Below are positions 1 through 7,652 of a stretch of DNA of 64,000 nucleotides, one piece after another. The stretch is taken from contig JALSOH010000004.1 in assembly GCA_026986575.1 (NCBI GenBank), positions 722,693-786,692 on the forward strand. Direction: 5' to 3'. A program made the translations under genes and the position numbers. Below the pieces are notes generated by a model. The model was given only the letters and a program-made list of their open reading frames with translations, searched no databases and was not told where the DNA came from. This DNA comes from Thermoproteota archaeon (lineage in GTDB: Archaea; Korarchaeota; Korarchaeia; Korarchaeales; Korarchaeaceae). The first letter of the stretch is position 1. The number at the start of each line of letters is the position of its first letter.

Positions 1-100
1 GTTCTCCATTCCCTATTTGTGGCTTGCCCCTGCCGTCGCGCTGGCTGTGCTACTCATGATCTTCCTCAAAAAGAGAAGGAAAGGAAAAGGAGTAGGGTAG
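1..100 (+). CDS. C-terminal end of a membrane-anchored protein (partial)
   Basis: The window opens inside a reading frame (first full codon at position 2) that runs to TAG at 98-100. The visible 32 residues are one hydrophobic helix (about IPYLWLAPAVALAVLLMIFL) followed by a strongly basic tail (KKRRKGKG). A C-terminal membrane anchor with a cytoplasmic positive tail is typical of archaeal surface proteins, and several others in this window end the same way. The bulk of the protein lies outside the window, so no function can be given. It is convergent with the transporter operon that follows. Confidence 0.6.
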   Translation, partial: FSIPYLWLAPAVALAVLLMIFLKKRRKGKGVG

Positions 101-123
101 GACAGGTAGGTCCAATATTCGGA

Positions 124-1233
124 TTAGCCTGAAGGGGATCTCTCCTCCTCACCGCCTATTTCCAACTTCTCCTCTACGTCCCACTCACTCGACTTAGACA
201 GTTCCAGCGCTGGTGTCTCCACCGGACCCTCTGGGATTGCTCCCTGCGGTCTGAACATGAGGACGAGGATTATTATCAACCCTATTATGATGTACTTCAT
301 ATACGTCACGTCGAACTCAACGCTGATCCCCAGCAGGCTGAGGAAGGACGGGGAGATGAACTGATCCAGAGCAGTCATGATCAAGGTCCCCAGAATGACC
401 CCCTTGTTGTTGGCCATTCCTCCCAATATTACCATGGTCAGCACTAGGAACGTTATAAGGGGCTGGAAGTCGTCCGCCACCACTCCCTGTATGTAAAAGG
501 TCCTGAGTACACCGGCCACTGCCGCTAGGGCGCTCCCTATTACCATGACTTCACCCCTCACCCTAGGTACCACTTTACCTAGGGCCATGGCGGCGAGGTC
601 GTCATCCCTGACCGCCTTCAGAAGCCTGCCAAAGGGAGACTTGGCCAATCTCTGGACGTATATGTATGTTAAGACGGCAAATGCCACCACTATTAGGGCG
701 TACGCGATGCTCCTTGTTCCCACATCCTTAACGAACGACAGGGGATTGGCTATCCCAGTTAGGCCAGTCAGCGCGCAGACGATCCCCTCCTCGTTCCTAG
801 CGATTATCCTGCCCATGTCGCCTATGAAGATGAGAGTTATGGCTAGGAAGTCCTCCTTCAATCTTAGGGCGGGATATGAGGCTGCATAGCCGAACAACCC
901 GCCTATTATGGCTCCCAGCACTAGAGAAGCGACGAAAATGCCGACTGCCTCCATAGGATGGGAGCTGAGATATTCCGTCCTGAGCACGGACGCTTGTCCC
1001 GAGCAGTAACCTGCCTTAATCCCAGCGATGTAGTCGACCGTTCTAGCGGTCAGCACTCCAGCCATGTAGGCCCCCACTGATATGAAGAACACGTGTCCGA
1101 AGTTGGGTATACCTCCGTACCCGTACTCCATGTTCAGGCTGAGGGCGGCGATCAAGTATATGGCGAAGAGCACAATGAACGACGTGAATATTGGCATGTA
1201 TGAGGCCAGAAACTCTATCTGCAACTCACTCAC
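124..1233 (-). CDS. livM: Branched-chain amino acid ABC transporter permease, LivM type (system 1)
   Basis: A 369-residue polytopic membrane protein, one of the two permeases of a Liv-type (HAAT family) ABC importer. The N-terminal half has the LivM pattern (LNMEYGYGGIPNFGHVFFISVGAYMAG) and the loop SPFGRLLKAVRDDDLAAMALG matches the EAA-like coupling region contacting the ATPases. LivM proteins are usually 290-350 residues; here a charged hydrophilic tail of about 35 residues (GPVETPALELSK to the end) extends the C terminus. It is the last gene of the minus-strand order livK-livG-livF-livH-livM and overlaps livH by 8 nt, so it is translationally coupled. Substrate specificity cannot be read from the permease. 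Confidence 0.9.
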   Translation of the reverse strand: MSELQIEFLASYMPIFTSFIVLFAIYLIAALSLNMEYGYGGIPNFGHVFFISVGAYMAGVLTARTVDYIAGIKAGYCSGQASVLRTEYLSSHPMEAVGIFVASLVLGAIIGGLFGYAASYPALRLKEDFLAITLIFIGDMGRIIARNEEGIVCALTGLTGIANPLSFVKDVGTRSIAYALIVVAFAVLTYIYVQRLAKSPFGRLLKAVRDDDLAAMALGKVVPRVRGEVMVIGSALAAVAGVLRTFYIQGVVADDFQPLITFLVLTMVILGGMANNKGVILGTLIMTALDQFISPSFLSLLGISVEFDVTYMKYIIIGLIIILVLMFRPQGAIPEGPVETPALELSKSSEWDVEEKLEIGGEEERSPSG

Positions 1234-2155
1234 CTCCTCCCTTCACCTTCTCCTTCAGCCAGCCGACAATGTCGAAGCCAGCGAATCCCGTGGGCTTCAG
1301 CAGGAGCACTATCACTATGATGACGAACGAGATCAGCGGCCTGTAGGCGGTGCTCACATTGAAATACGTGTTCATGAAGGTGATCCCGAAGTTCTCGGCG
1401 AAACCTACTATTAGACCACCGGCTATGGTACCCCAAAAGCTCACGAGGCCTCCTAGGATCGAGGCAGCGAAGATCCTCAGCAGTGCGTACCATCCTATCT
1501 CAGGAGTGATGACTGAGTAGGCCGACCAGAGGCCGCCAGCGACACCGGTTATGCCACCGGCTATGAACCACATGAGCCTCCTCAGGGTGTATATCTTCAC
1601 ACCAGACACCCTGGCAAGGTCCTCGTTATCGGCCATAGCCCTGAGGGCCTTCCCTGGCTTGGTGTAATGGAACATGAGGTGTAGAAGCACGACGCTGACT
1701 ATGGTTATCGGGAACACCCAGAGATGTATGGTAGTGATTCCAGCCCTGCCGAATCTTCCGATGAGCTGGACATTTGTCTTGGCTTGTACGGTTATGACAG
1801 CATTCAGGTCGGCGTATATAAACAGCAGGTAGCGGACCACGAGCCCTATGCCTATGCTCGCCACCAGCAGGAAGAGAGGCTTCGAACCCCTCTTTATCAT
1901 GGGCTTGAAGACTCCCTCGTCCATCGCTACCGCTAAAAGGGCTGACGCGAAGAAGGCGGCGATCAGCGATTCACCTAAACCGTAGCCCATCCAGTTCACC
2001 AGTAGTGCCGTTACGTAGCCGCCGATGGTTACAAGCTCAGCATGGGCGAAGTTCGCTATCTTCGTCACGGAGAAGGACATGGTAAGACCAAGAGCCATCA
2101 GGGTGTACAAGCTACCCAGCGTCAGGGAATTTATCAGGGGAATCGAGAGATCCAT
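1226..2155 (-). CDS. livH: Branched-chain amino acid ABC transporter permease, LivH type (system 1)
   Basis: A permease of about 309 residues with eight or so hydrophobic segments. The N terminus (INSLTLGSLYTLMALGLTMSFSVTKIANFAHAELVTIGGY) is the classic LivH signature, and AMADNEDLARVSGV is the coupling loop. Two ATGs compete: 2161 lies directly against the AGGTGA of the livF stop, which leaves no spacer, whereas 2155 (MDLSIPL) has a 6-nt spacer, so I use 2155. Together with LivM it should form the transmembrane channel for branched-chain amino acids or related amides. Confidence 0.9.
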   Translation of the reverse strand: MDLSIPLINSLTLGSLYTLMALGLTMSFSVTKIANFAHAELVTIGGYVTALLVNWMGYGLGESLIAAFFASALLAVAMDEGVFKPMIKRGSKPLFLLVASIGIGLVVRYLLFIYADLNAVITVQAKTNVQLIGRFGRAGITTIHLWVFPITIVSVVLLHLMFHYTKPGKALRAMADNEDLARVSGVKIYTLRRLMWFIAGGITGVAGGLWSAYSVITPEIGWYALLRIFAASILGGLVSFWGTIAGGLIVGFAENFGITFMNTYFNVSTAYRPLISFVIIVIVLLLKPTGFAGFDIVGWLKEKVKGGGE

Positions 2156-2161
2156 AAGCAT

Positions 2162-2881
2162 TCACCTCTTACCTAGGAAGGCCTCGACGAACTTCTCATC
2201 GGCGAGCAGATCCTTCCCGGGTCCCTTCATCACTATCCTTCCACTGGAGAACACGTAACCCATATCGCAGAAACTTAGGGCCCTCTTGGCGTGCTGCTCA
2301 ACGAGGATGACCGTCACACCGGAGTTAACGATGTCCCTGATCTTCATGAATATCTGCGTGACCACCTTGGGGGCCAGAGCGGCTGCTGGCTCATCCAGCA
2401 ACAGGAGCTTAGGCCTCCCCATGAGGGCCATGGCCATTGCCAGCATCTGCCTCTCACCACCACTGAGCGATCCGGCCTTCTGTTTCTGCCTCTCCCTCAG
2501 AATCGGGAAGATATCGAGGATCTCACCCATGTCCTTCCTTATCTGCTCCTTGTCCGTCCTGGCGTACGCGCCCATCTCTAAGTTCTCCCTGACGGTGAGG
2601 TTCGGGAAGACGTTGTTCACCTGGAACACGAACCCAAGCCCCTTCCTCGCCCTGACCTCTGGCGGTAGTTTCGTTATATCCTCCCCGTCGAAGACAACGC
2701 TTCCGTTGAAGACCCTAGTGAGGCCGAAGAGAGTCTTCAGAAAGGTGGACTTACCGGAACCGTTGGGTCCGACGATAGCGGTCACTTTCCCCCTCTCTGC
2801 CTGAAAGTTAACATCCTGTATTATCACGGCCTTTCCGTATCCGGCCGTAAGTTCTTTAGACTCTATTATGTAGTCCGCCAT
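2162..2881 (-). CDS. livF: Branched-chain amino acid ABC transporter ATP-binding protein, LivF type (system 1)
   Basis: An ABC ATPase of 239 residues with Walker A GPNGSGKS, signature LSGGERQ, Walker B LLLLDEPAA and the H-loop LVEQHAKRA, so the active site looks complete. The EQHA form of the H-loop and the short length fit LivF rather than LivG. A GTG at 2890 would overlap livG by 8 nt; the ATG at 2881 has GGTGAG upstream with a 4-nt spacer and starts one nt after the livG stop, so I prefer it. It powers import by the two permeases downstream. Confidence 0.9.
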   Translation of the reverse strand: MADYIIESKELTAGYGKAVIIQDVNFQAERGKVTAIVGPNGSGKSTFLKTLFGLTRVFNGSVVFDGEDITKLPPEVRARKGLGFVFQVNNVFPNLTVRENLEMGAYARTDKEQIRKDMGEILDIFPILRERQKQKAGSLSGGERQMLAMAMALMGRPKLLLLDEPAAALAPKVVTQIFMKIRDIVNSGVTVILVEQHAKRALSFCDMGYVFSSGRIVMKGPGKDLLADEKFVEAFLGKR

Positions 2882-2882
2882 T

Positions 2883-3641
2883 TCACTCACCCAAATAAGC
2901 GTCTATAACCCTCGGGTCCTTATACACACCTTCAGGATCCCCATCATAGATGAGCTCACCGTAATTCATCACAAGGACCCTCTCAACATAATCGAACAGG
3001 ATGTCCAGCCTGTGCTCTATTATGAGGAAGGTAAGGCCGTACTCATCTCTTATCCTAACGATGTGGCTGAATATCTCCCTAGCAAGCTTGGGAGCAACGC
3101 CTGCTGCTGGCTCGTCCAGCAACAGAACCCTCGGCTCGGACATCATCGATCTGGTGATCTCAACAAGCTTCATCTGACCGCCGCTCAGTTCCGTGGCCCA
3201 GTTGTTCCTCACCCTAGAGAGACCGAATTCCCTTATGGTATGAAGGGAGGTCTTGGCGTACTCCACCTCCTGATCCTTCCACTTGCTGTGGAATGGCGCG
3301 ATCACTGGATTCTCGCCCTTCTGGTTCCTGTGGGCCACCATAACGTTCTCGACTACCAACATCTTCTCGAAGAGCCTCGGAACTTGGAAGCTCCTCACTA
3401 TCCCTTTGTGATAGATATCCCATGGATCTAAGCCCGTAATGTCCTCCCCCTTGAAAAATATCTTCCCCCTATTCGGCTTGTACACTCCCGAAATCACGTT
3501 GATGAGTGTGGTCTTTCCTGAGCCATTGGGTCCTATGAGCCCCACTATCTGTCCTTCCTCCAGATCAAAAGAGACTCCATCTACCGCCCTGATGCCACCA
3601 AAATACTTAGCAACATCTCTAACTTGAAGGATAGCAGTCAT
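2883..3641 (-). CDS. livG: Branched-chain amino acid ABC transporter ATP-binding protein, LivG type (system 1)
   Basis: An ABC ATPase of 252 residues with Walker A GPNGSGKT, signature LSGGQMKL, Walker B LLLDEPAAGVAP and H-loop IIEHRLD. The LivG hallmarks are the FQVPRLFEKMLVVENVMVA stretch after the Q-loop, with an insert between helices, and the C-terminal DPRVIDAYLGE. The ATG at 3641 has GGTGAT upstream with a 3-nt spacer. It partners LivF as the second nucleotide-binding subunit. The gene follows the binding-protein gene by 30 nt. Confidence 0.9.
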   Translation of the reverse strand: MTAILQVRDVAKYFGGIRAVDGVSFDLEEGQIVGLIGPNGSGKTTLINVISGVYKPNRGKIFFKGEDITGLDPWDIYHKGIVRSFQVPRLFEKMLVVENVMVAHRNQKGENPVIAPFHSKWKDQEVEYAKTSLHTIREFGLSRVRNNWATELSGGQMKLVEITRSMMSEPRVLLLDEPAAGVAPKLAREIFSHIVRIRDEYGLTFLIIEHRLDILFDYVERVLVMNYGELIYDGDPEGVYKDPRVIDAYLGE

Positions 3642-3671
3642 ATTATCACCAAAAATTGAGAGGGGGGAAGT

Positions 3672-5009
3672 TCAGGGCTGCTCGTAGAATGTGGTCGCCT
3701 TGGTCGTACCATCGTACTTGCCGATGGTCTTGAAGGTCCACTTGCCGTCCACGACCCTCGGGGCCACGATGTCATAGATAGGCACGGCAGCATCGCCGTA
3801 CTCATCGAGCAGCTTCCATCCGGTCACTCCATAGAAGTGCTTTGCTATGTGAGGCACCAACTTCTGGAAGACCCTTCCATCGTACTTGTGGGCAACGAGT
3901 ACAGTGAGACCAGCTATCCAGGCGGCGTCGTAGGCGTAGAACGCGTAGGTACTGGCCTCAGGTGATTCACCGAACTTCTTGGTGTACTTCTCTATGAACT
4001 CCTTCACCAGCGGATTGTCCTTGGATCCTACAGCGGGCGTGGTAGCCATGAAGTGCACGCTCTGGAGGAACTTGGCTATGTCCTCCTTGGCCTTGGGCGG
4101 CAGGAAGGTGGCCCTCTTCATGGAGTCAGGCCCGAACCACCTGACCTTGCTGAGCGTCGGATCCAACCTAGCGGCCTCGAGGATCTTTATACCGTCGTCG
4201 TCGAAGGCTATTATGACCACGCCGGTCTCGGCATCGGCGCCGAAGTTGGCGACCGCAGAGCTGGCCCTCTCGACATCAGCGGAGAGGTCGGGCTGCGTGT
4301 AGTCGTAGATTATCTTGACGACCTGACCTCCGAGCTTCTTGAAGTTCTCCTCTATCAGGTCAGCGAGACCCTTGCCATAGTCGTCGCTCCTAGCCATTAT
4401 GACCAGCTTCTTGATCCCCTGATCCCAGATGATCTTGGCCAGAGCCGGACCCTGGTACTTGTCAGGTGAAGGTACCCTGAAACAGTAGTCGTTCTTGACC
4501 ATAGCAGCGGTTCCGGTGCTGCTCGGACTTATGGCGGTCATGTGGTGGGACTTGGCGTAGTCGAGAATGGCCTTGCACTCGCTGGTAGCGAGCGGGCCAA
4601 CGACCATCTGCACGCCAGCGGACGCGAGCTTCTCGTAGGCAGCTATAGCACCCTCAGCAGAGGTCTTGGTGTCCTCATGGATGTACTTGAGTCTAACGGG
4701 AGAGCCAGCCTCTTCTAGCATAGCGTTTATCTCCTCTATGGCTAGAATTGCCGCGTTTCTCCTCCTAGGACCGTCCACTGCGTAACCTCCAGTGACGGCG
4801 ATTGCCAATCCGATCACATACTCCTTCTGCTCAGGAGCTGCAGCAGTTCCCGTTACAGTGACCGTCTTGGTGATGGTCTGCGCACCGGCACCGCCCACGG
4901 TGACGGTGGTGGTGGACACGCTCACCTTACCAGGGGCGGCCACGTAGCCCAACAGGATTCCTATGATGAAGAGGACAATAGAAACTACTCCCCACGCTTT
5001 CGAACTCAT
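3672..5009 (-). CDS. livK: Liv-type substrate-binding protein, membrane-anchored (system 1)
   Basis: A 445-residue type I periplasmic-binding-fold protein, the extracellular ligand catcher of the importer. An N-terminal helix (about residues 7-25, GVVSIVLFIIGILLGYVAA) serves as an uncleaved membrane anchor, followed by a Thr/Val stalk (TVTVGG, TKTVTVTGT, about residues 30-56), then the two-lobe binding domain from about residue 63 (YVIGLAIAVTGGYAVDGPRRRNAAILAIEEIN). Conserved lobe features include VVGPLATSECKAI and DDYGKGLADLIEENFKKLGG. It is the first gene of the operon, with a TATA-like element and an inverted repeat upstream. The ligand could be branched-chain amino acids, amides or other polar amino acids; the sequence does not decide. 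Confidence 0.88.
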   Translation of the reverse strand: MSSKAWGVVSIVLFIIGILLGYVAAPGKVSVSTTTVTVGGAGAQTITKTVTVTGTAAAPEQKEYVIGLAIAVTGGYAVDGPRRRNAAILAIEEINAMLEEAGSPVRLKYIHEDTKTSAEGAIAAYEKLASAGVQMVVGPLATSECKAILDYAKSHHMTAISPSSTGTAAMVKNDYCFRVPSPDKYQGPALAKIIWDQGIKKLVIMARSDDYGKGLADLIEENFKKLGGQVVKIIYDYTQPDLSADVERASSAVANFGADAETGVVIIAFDDDGIKILEAARLDPTLSKVRWFGPDSMKRATFLPPKAKEDIAKFLQSVHFMATTPAVGSKDNPLVKEFIEKYTKKFGESPEASTYAFYAYDAAWIAGLTVLVAHKYDGRVFQKLVPHIAKHFYGVTGWKLLDEYGDAAVPIYDIVAPRVVDGKWTFKTIGKYDGTTKATTFYEQP

Positions 5010-5426
5010 TTACTCACCCCTTACAGGGCTTCTTAGGGAGCCTAGCGGTATCTCCCATTCTGATACTCTTAAAATTTACGGTAAAAGTATGAATGAGGCC
5101 ATAAGCAGGCTCCTCCTTTGAATGGATTAAAATAAATTGACAAATGGCCCTATCTAAAAATTACGTTGACAATTTCCATTAGCAACTTAGAGACGACATC
5201 ATTAAGTCCCAGAACGGCCGTTTTTATGGTAGGACCTTCAGGATACTGTAATACCCACATTCCCATCGAACCAATGTAAACTGCCCCGTATACATGTGCC
5301 AAGGCAGAATTGAGAGGAGCTTTAATTTAAGACATTTTGACGATGCTTAAGGGTCTGGGAGGATATCCCTCCCTCTTGAGTAAAAATAGTTTCTATTAAG
5401 AGAGTGTATTATTTTTACACAATGGA
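5010..5426. other. 417-nt intergenic region upstream of livK (system 1)
   Basis: AT-rich, without a credible ORF on either strand. It holds the livK promoter zone near 5060-5095. Near 5354-5378 is a GC-rich inverted repeat (GGGAGG / CCTCCC). There is a T-run on the minus strand at about 5382-5386 and a GTGTA/TACAC stem at about 5405-5421, either of which could end transcription from the DUF4349 gene upstream. No RNA gene was recognised. Confidence 0.4.
5063..5090 (-). promoter_or_regulatory. Inverted repeat around the TATA-like element of livK (system 1)
   Basis: ATACTCTTA (5063-5071) and TAAAAGTAT (5082-5090) form a 9-bp inverted repeat with one mismatch, separated by 10 nt. On the minus strand the AATTTTAAG between and beside the arms resembles an archaeal TATA box about 60 nt before livK. 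A repressor bound here would block transcription factor access. The pairing is visible; the operator role is inference. Confidence 0.4.
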
Positions 5427-6314
5427 TCAGGGACTCTCCGCTTGATTAGTACGAGATCTGAGTCTTCCGTAACCGATCCAAGCCAATAACGCGACTAGCA
5501 GTGGTATCGCAAGGAAAGCGGTCCCGACCACCAGGATATATATGGAACCCATCAGGGCTCTGCTCGCATCCTCGATTACCTTATCCCAGAAGCTCTTTTC
5601 CGTCGTACCAGCCCCTCTTTTCTGGAGATTCACGTTAATGGTGGCGTAGTCCACCCTATTCCTCATGCTCTCCCTCATTGCCTCCAGCCTCTCTATTCTC
5701 TCCCTGACAGCTGAGAGGCGATCCTCTATCTCAAGTATATCTCTAACATTCTCTGCCTTGTTCAAAAGATCCAGTAGTCTCTGCTCCTCCGCCTTAGCGT
5801 TCCTCAACCTAGCCTCCAGATCAACGAGGGCATCCGTCAGATCCACGGTGTTTATCTCCTCAAGTTTCACCTCACCTAAGGACCTCAACTGAGGGAGCGC
5901 AGCGTTCAAGTTGCTCTTGGGTATCTTGATGGTGAGATATGCCCTGTCCTTAGTCACACTAGAGTGCTTAACGTAGCCACCAAGCGAGTAGGCCAATTGT
6001 GCCACCTTATTTGCCGTATTCCCCACATCCTCTACTTCTAGGACCATGGAAACCGTGATAGATATCTCCCTACCTACCTCAAACGTTCCCGGGATGAAAT
6101 CGGTCCCAGCTGAGGACTTACCGTACTCCCCAGCGATAGCAGTCGTTCTTACGGTCTCCGGCTTGGGAGCCACGGGACCGTAGCCACCTTTCCCTTCTAA
6201 CATTTCTCTGGGCCTTCCTCTTGGGAGCTCCCTCTCTATTTCCGGATAGTAGATGTATCCCGCCACGATCAGCGTGAGAAAGATTAACACCGCCACCAAA
6301 TATCTCTTATTCAT
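5427..6314 (-). CDS. DUF4349-like membrane protein with coiled coil
   Basis: About 295 residues: an N-terminal membrane segment (YLVAVLIFLTLIVAGYIYY), an extracellular domain whose pattern (ISITVSMVLEVEDVGNTANKVAQLAYSLGGYVKHSS, then TIKIPKSNLNAALPQLRSLGEV) matches my recollection of the DUF4349 family, a long coiled coil (DLEARLRNAKAEEQRLLDLL to MRESMRNRVDYATINV, about residues 165-235) and a C-terminal membrane helix with a basic tail. The family is widespread and lacks a defined biochemical role; an envelope function is likely. The ATG at 6314 (MNKRYL) is preferred to one 15 nt upstream because a GGGGG run precedes it. Monocistronic on the minus strand. Confidence 0.75.
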   Translation of the reverse strand: MNKRYLVAVLIFLTLIVAGYIYYPEIERELPRGRPREMLEGKGGYGPVAPKPETVRTTAIAGEYGKSSAGTDFIPGTFEVGREISITVSMVLEVEDVGNTANKVAQLAYSLGGYVKHSSVTKDRAYLTIKIPKSNLNAALPQLRSLGEVKLEEINTVDLTDALVDLEARLRNAKAEEQRLLDLLNKAENVRDILEIEDRLSAVRERIERLEAMRESMRNRVDYATINVNLQKRGAGTTEKSFWDKVIEDASRALMGSIYILVVGTAFLAIPLLVALLAWIGYGRLRSRTNQAESP

Positions 6315-6394
6315 GCAACCCCCAAGCATAGATGTTCATTCAACCTAAAAAGGGGAAGGGAAAGGTTCGGTGAAAATTGAACCAATCTATTCCT

Positions 6395-7261
6395 CTATTC
6401 CATTATATTTGGATGGAACAAGAGGTGATCGGCCGCAACGGTCAGGACTCTCCCCCCGTACTCCTTCAACACCTCCTTAGCCACCTTGTAGTGGGCACCT
6501 GTTGACATTCCTCCGAGCACTCCCTTCTCCGCCAACCTCCTCGCCCATGAGATCGCCTCATCAGGACTGACAGCTCTCACTTCATCCACTATGGACAGGT
6601 CTAGGTTCTCGGGTATGTGGAAGGAGTCGTAACCATCGATCTCTCCTCTAAACTCCCCCTCTATCCCGAACTTCTTGGCAATCTCCGAACCTACCGGCGT
6701 AACTGCAATTATCTTGATGTCATACTCCTCCTTGAGTATGCGACCGACGCCCGTGATCGTTCCACCCGTTCCCACTCCCATGACGAAGACATCTACCTTT
6801 CCGACTTGCTCGATTATCTCGCGGGCCATGCTCTCCTGTCCCCGAGGGTTCGCAGGATTTGAGTCCTGCATGAGGAAGTGAGCACCCCTTTCCCTCTGTA
6901 TCCTCTCGGCGACGGAGAATATACTTCTAGGATCATCAGGGGGGACGTTGGGGCAGAGGGTGACGTGAGCACCTAACCTCCTCATCAGGGATATCTTAAC
7001 GGGGCTGGCGGTTTCTTTGGCCACTATGTAGACCTCGAACTCCATCAATTTCCCGTAAAGGGATAGAGCAACACCCGTACTCCCACTTGTGGCCTCCACT
7101 ATTGCTCCCCCTCTCCCCTTCCTGTCAACGAGGTCTAAGAGCATGGACACGGCCATCCTATCCTTGTGGCTGCCTCCCGGATTCAGGTACTCGAGCTTGA
7201 ATAAGATGCTATCCACCTCAACAATCGGGGTGTTCCCGACCTGCTCCCAGAGTTCAGCCAT
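6395..7261 (-). CDS. Cysteine synthase / cystathionine beta-synthase family PLP enzyme
   Basis: A 288-residue fold-type II PLP enzyme. The start (VGNTPIVEV) and GGSHKDR with Lys33 as the Schiff-base lysine are diagnostic, and GTGGTITGVG binds the cofactor phosphate. The substrate loop reads TSGSTG where O-acetylserine sulfhydrylases normally read TSGNTG, so the acceptor may differ; O-phosphoserine sulfhydrylase, cysteine synthase or another beta-replacement enzyme are all possible. At 288 residues it is a little shorter than CysK (about 310). Minus-strand promoter: TTTTATTTTTC at about 7290-7300. It stands alone between two surface-protein genes. Confidence 0.8.
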   Translation of the reverse strand: MAELWEQVGNTPIVEVDSILFKLEYLNPGGSHKDRMAVSMLLDLVDRKGRGGAIVEATSGSTGVALSLYGKLMEFEVYIVAKETASPVKISLMRRLGAHVTLCPNVPPDDPRSIFSVAERIQRERGAHFLMQDSNPANPRGQESMAREIIEQVGKVDVFVMGVGTGGTITGVGRILKEEYDIKIIAVTPVGSEIAKKFGIEGEFRGEIDGYDSFHIPENLDLSIVDEVRAVSPDEAISWARRLAEKGVLGGMSTGAHYKVAKEVLKEYGGRVLTVAADHLLFHPNIME

Positions 7262-7652
7262 AACGGATCCATGTCGGTGATAGGTGCGAAAAATAAAAGG
7301 GAAGGTGAATACCAGCCATCCTCCTCTGAGTCATGGCAGCTGGCTGCTACGGGGGAAGCATTATGGGGTTGATGGGAGCAAGTACTGATCCTCTTTAACC
7401 TCCAATCGGTTATTCTAAAGGCATGGATGTAGTCCCTTTGCTCACGGCTACCGTAGATTGAGGTAATAAATTCCAAGTCCAAGCAGTTCATCAATCCTCA
7501 TTAAAGGGATTACCGCTAAATTCGTTTAGAGAGGTACGTGAGATCACGACTTAATATTCTATTAAGCAGGATAAGACGGGTCTGGGTCTCGCTCTATCCA
7601 CACCTCGCTAATCATCACAAAAAGGATTGAGGTGGGAGAGACTAACGAAGTA
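7262..7652. other. 391-nt intergenic region with two adjacent inverted repeats
   Basis: There is no convincing gene. The segment nearest 7262 holds the promoter of the PLP enzyme. At 7537-7548 lies CGTGA-GA-TCACG and at 7550-7566 lies CTTAATA-TTC-TATTAAG, both perfect inverted repeats placed back to back, about 90 nt downstream of the stop of the DNRLRE-type gene. They could be a terminator region or protein-binding sites. A 103-residue minus-strand frame here is Ser-rich and overlaps the PLP enzyme gene; I reject it. Confidence 0.4.

Noticed and set aside
5011-5028. CCCT/AGGG stem at the ribosome-binding site of livK (system 1), as a counterpart to the Liv 2 hairpins
   Set aside because: Only 4 bp with a 3-nt loop; too weak to support a parallel switch.
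7183-7494. 103-residue minus-strand frame overlapping the PLP enzyme gene
   Set aside because: Ser-rich low-complexity end, overlaps a well-supported gene by about 80 nt in another frame, and no promoter or ribosome-binding site is evident.
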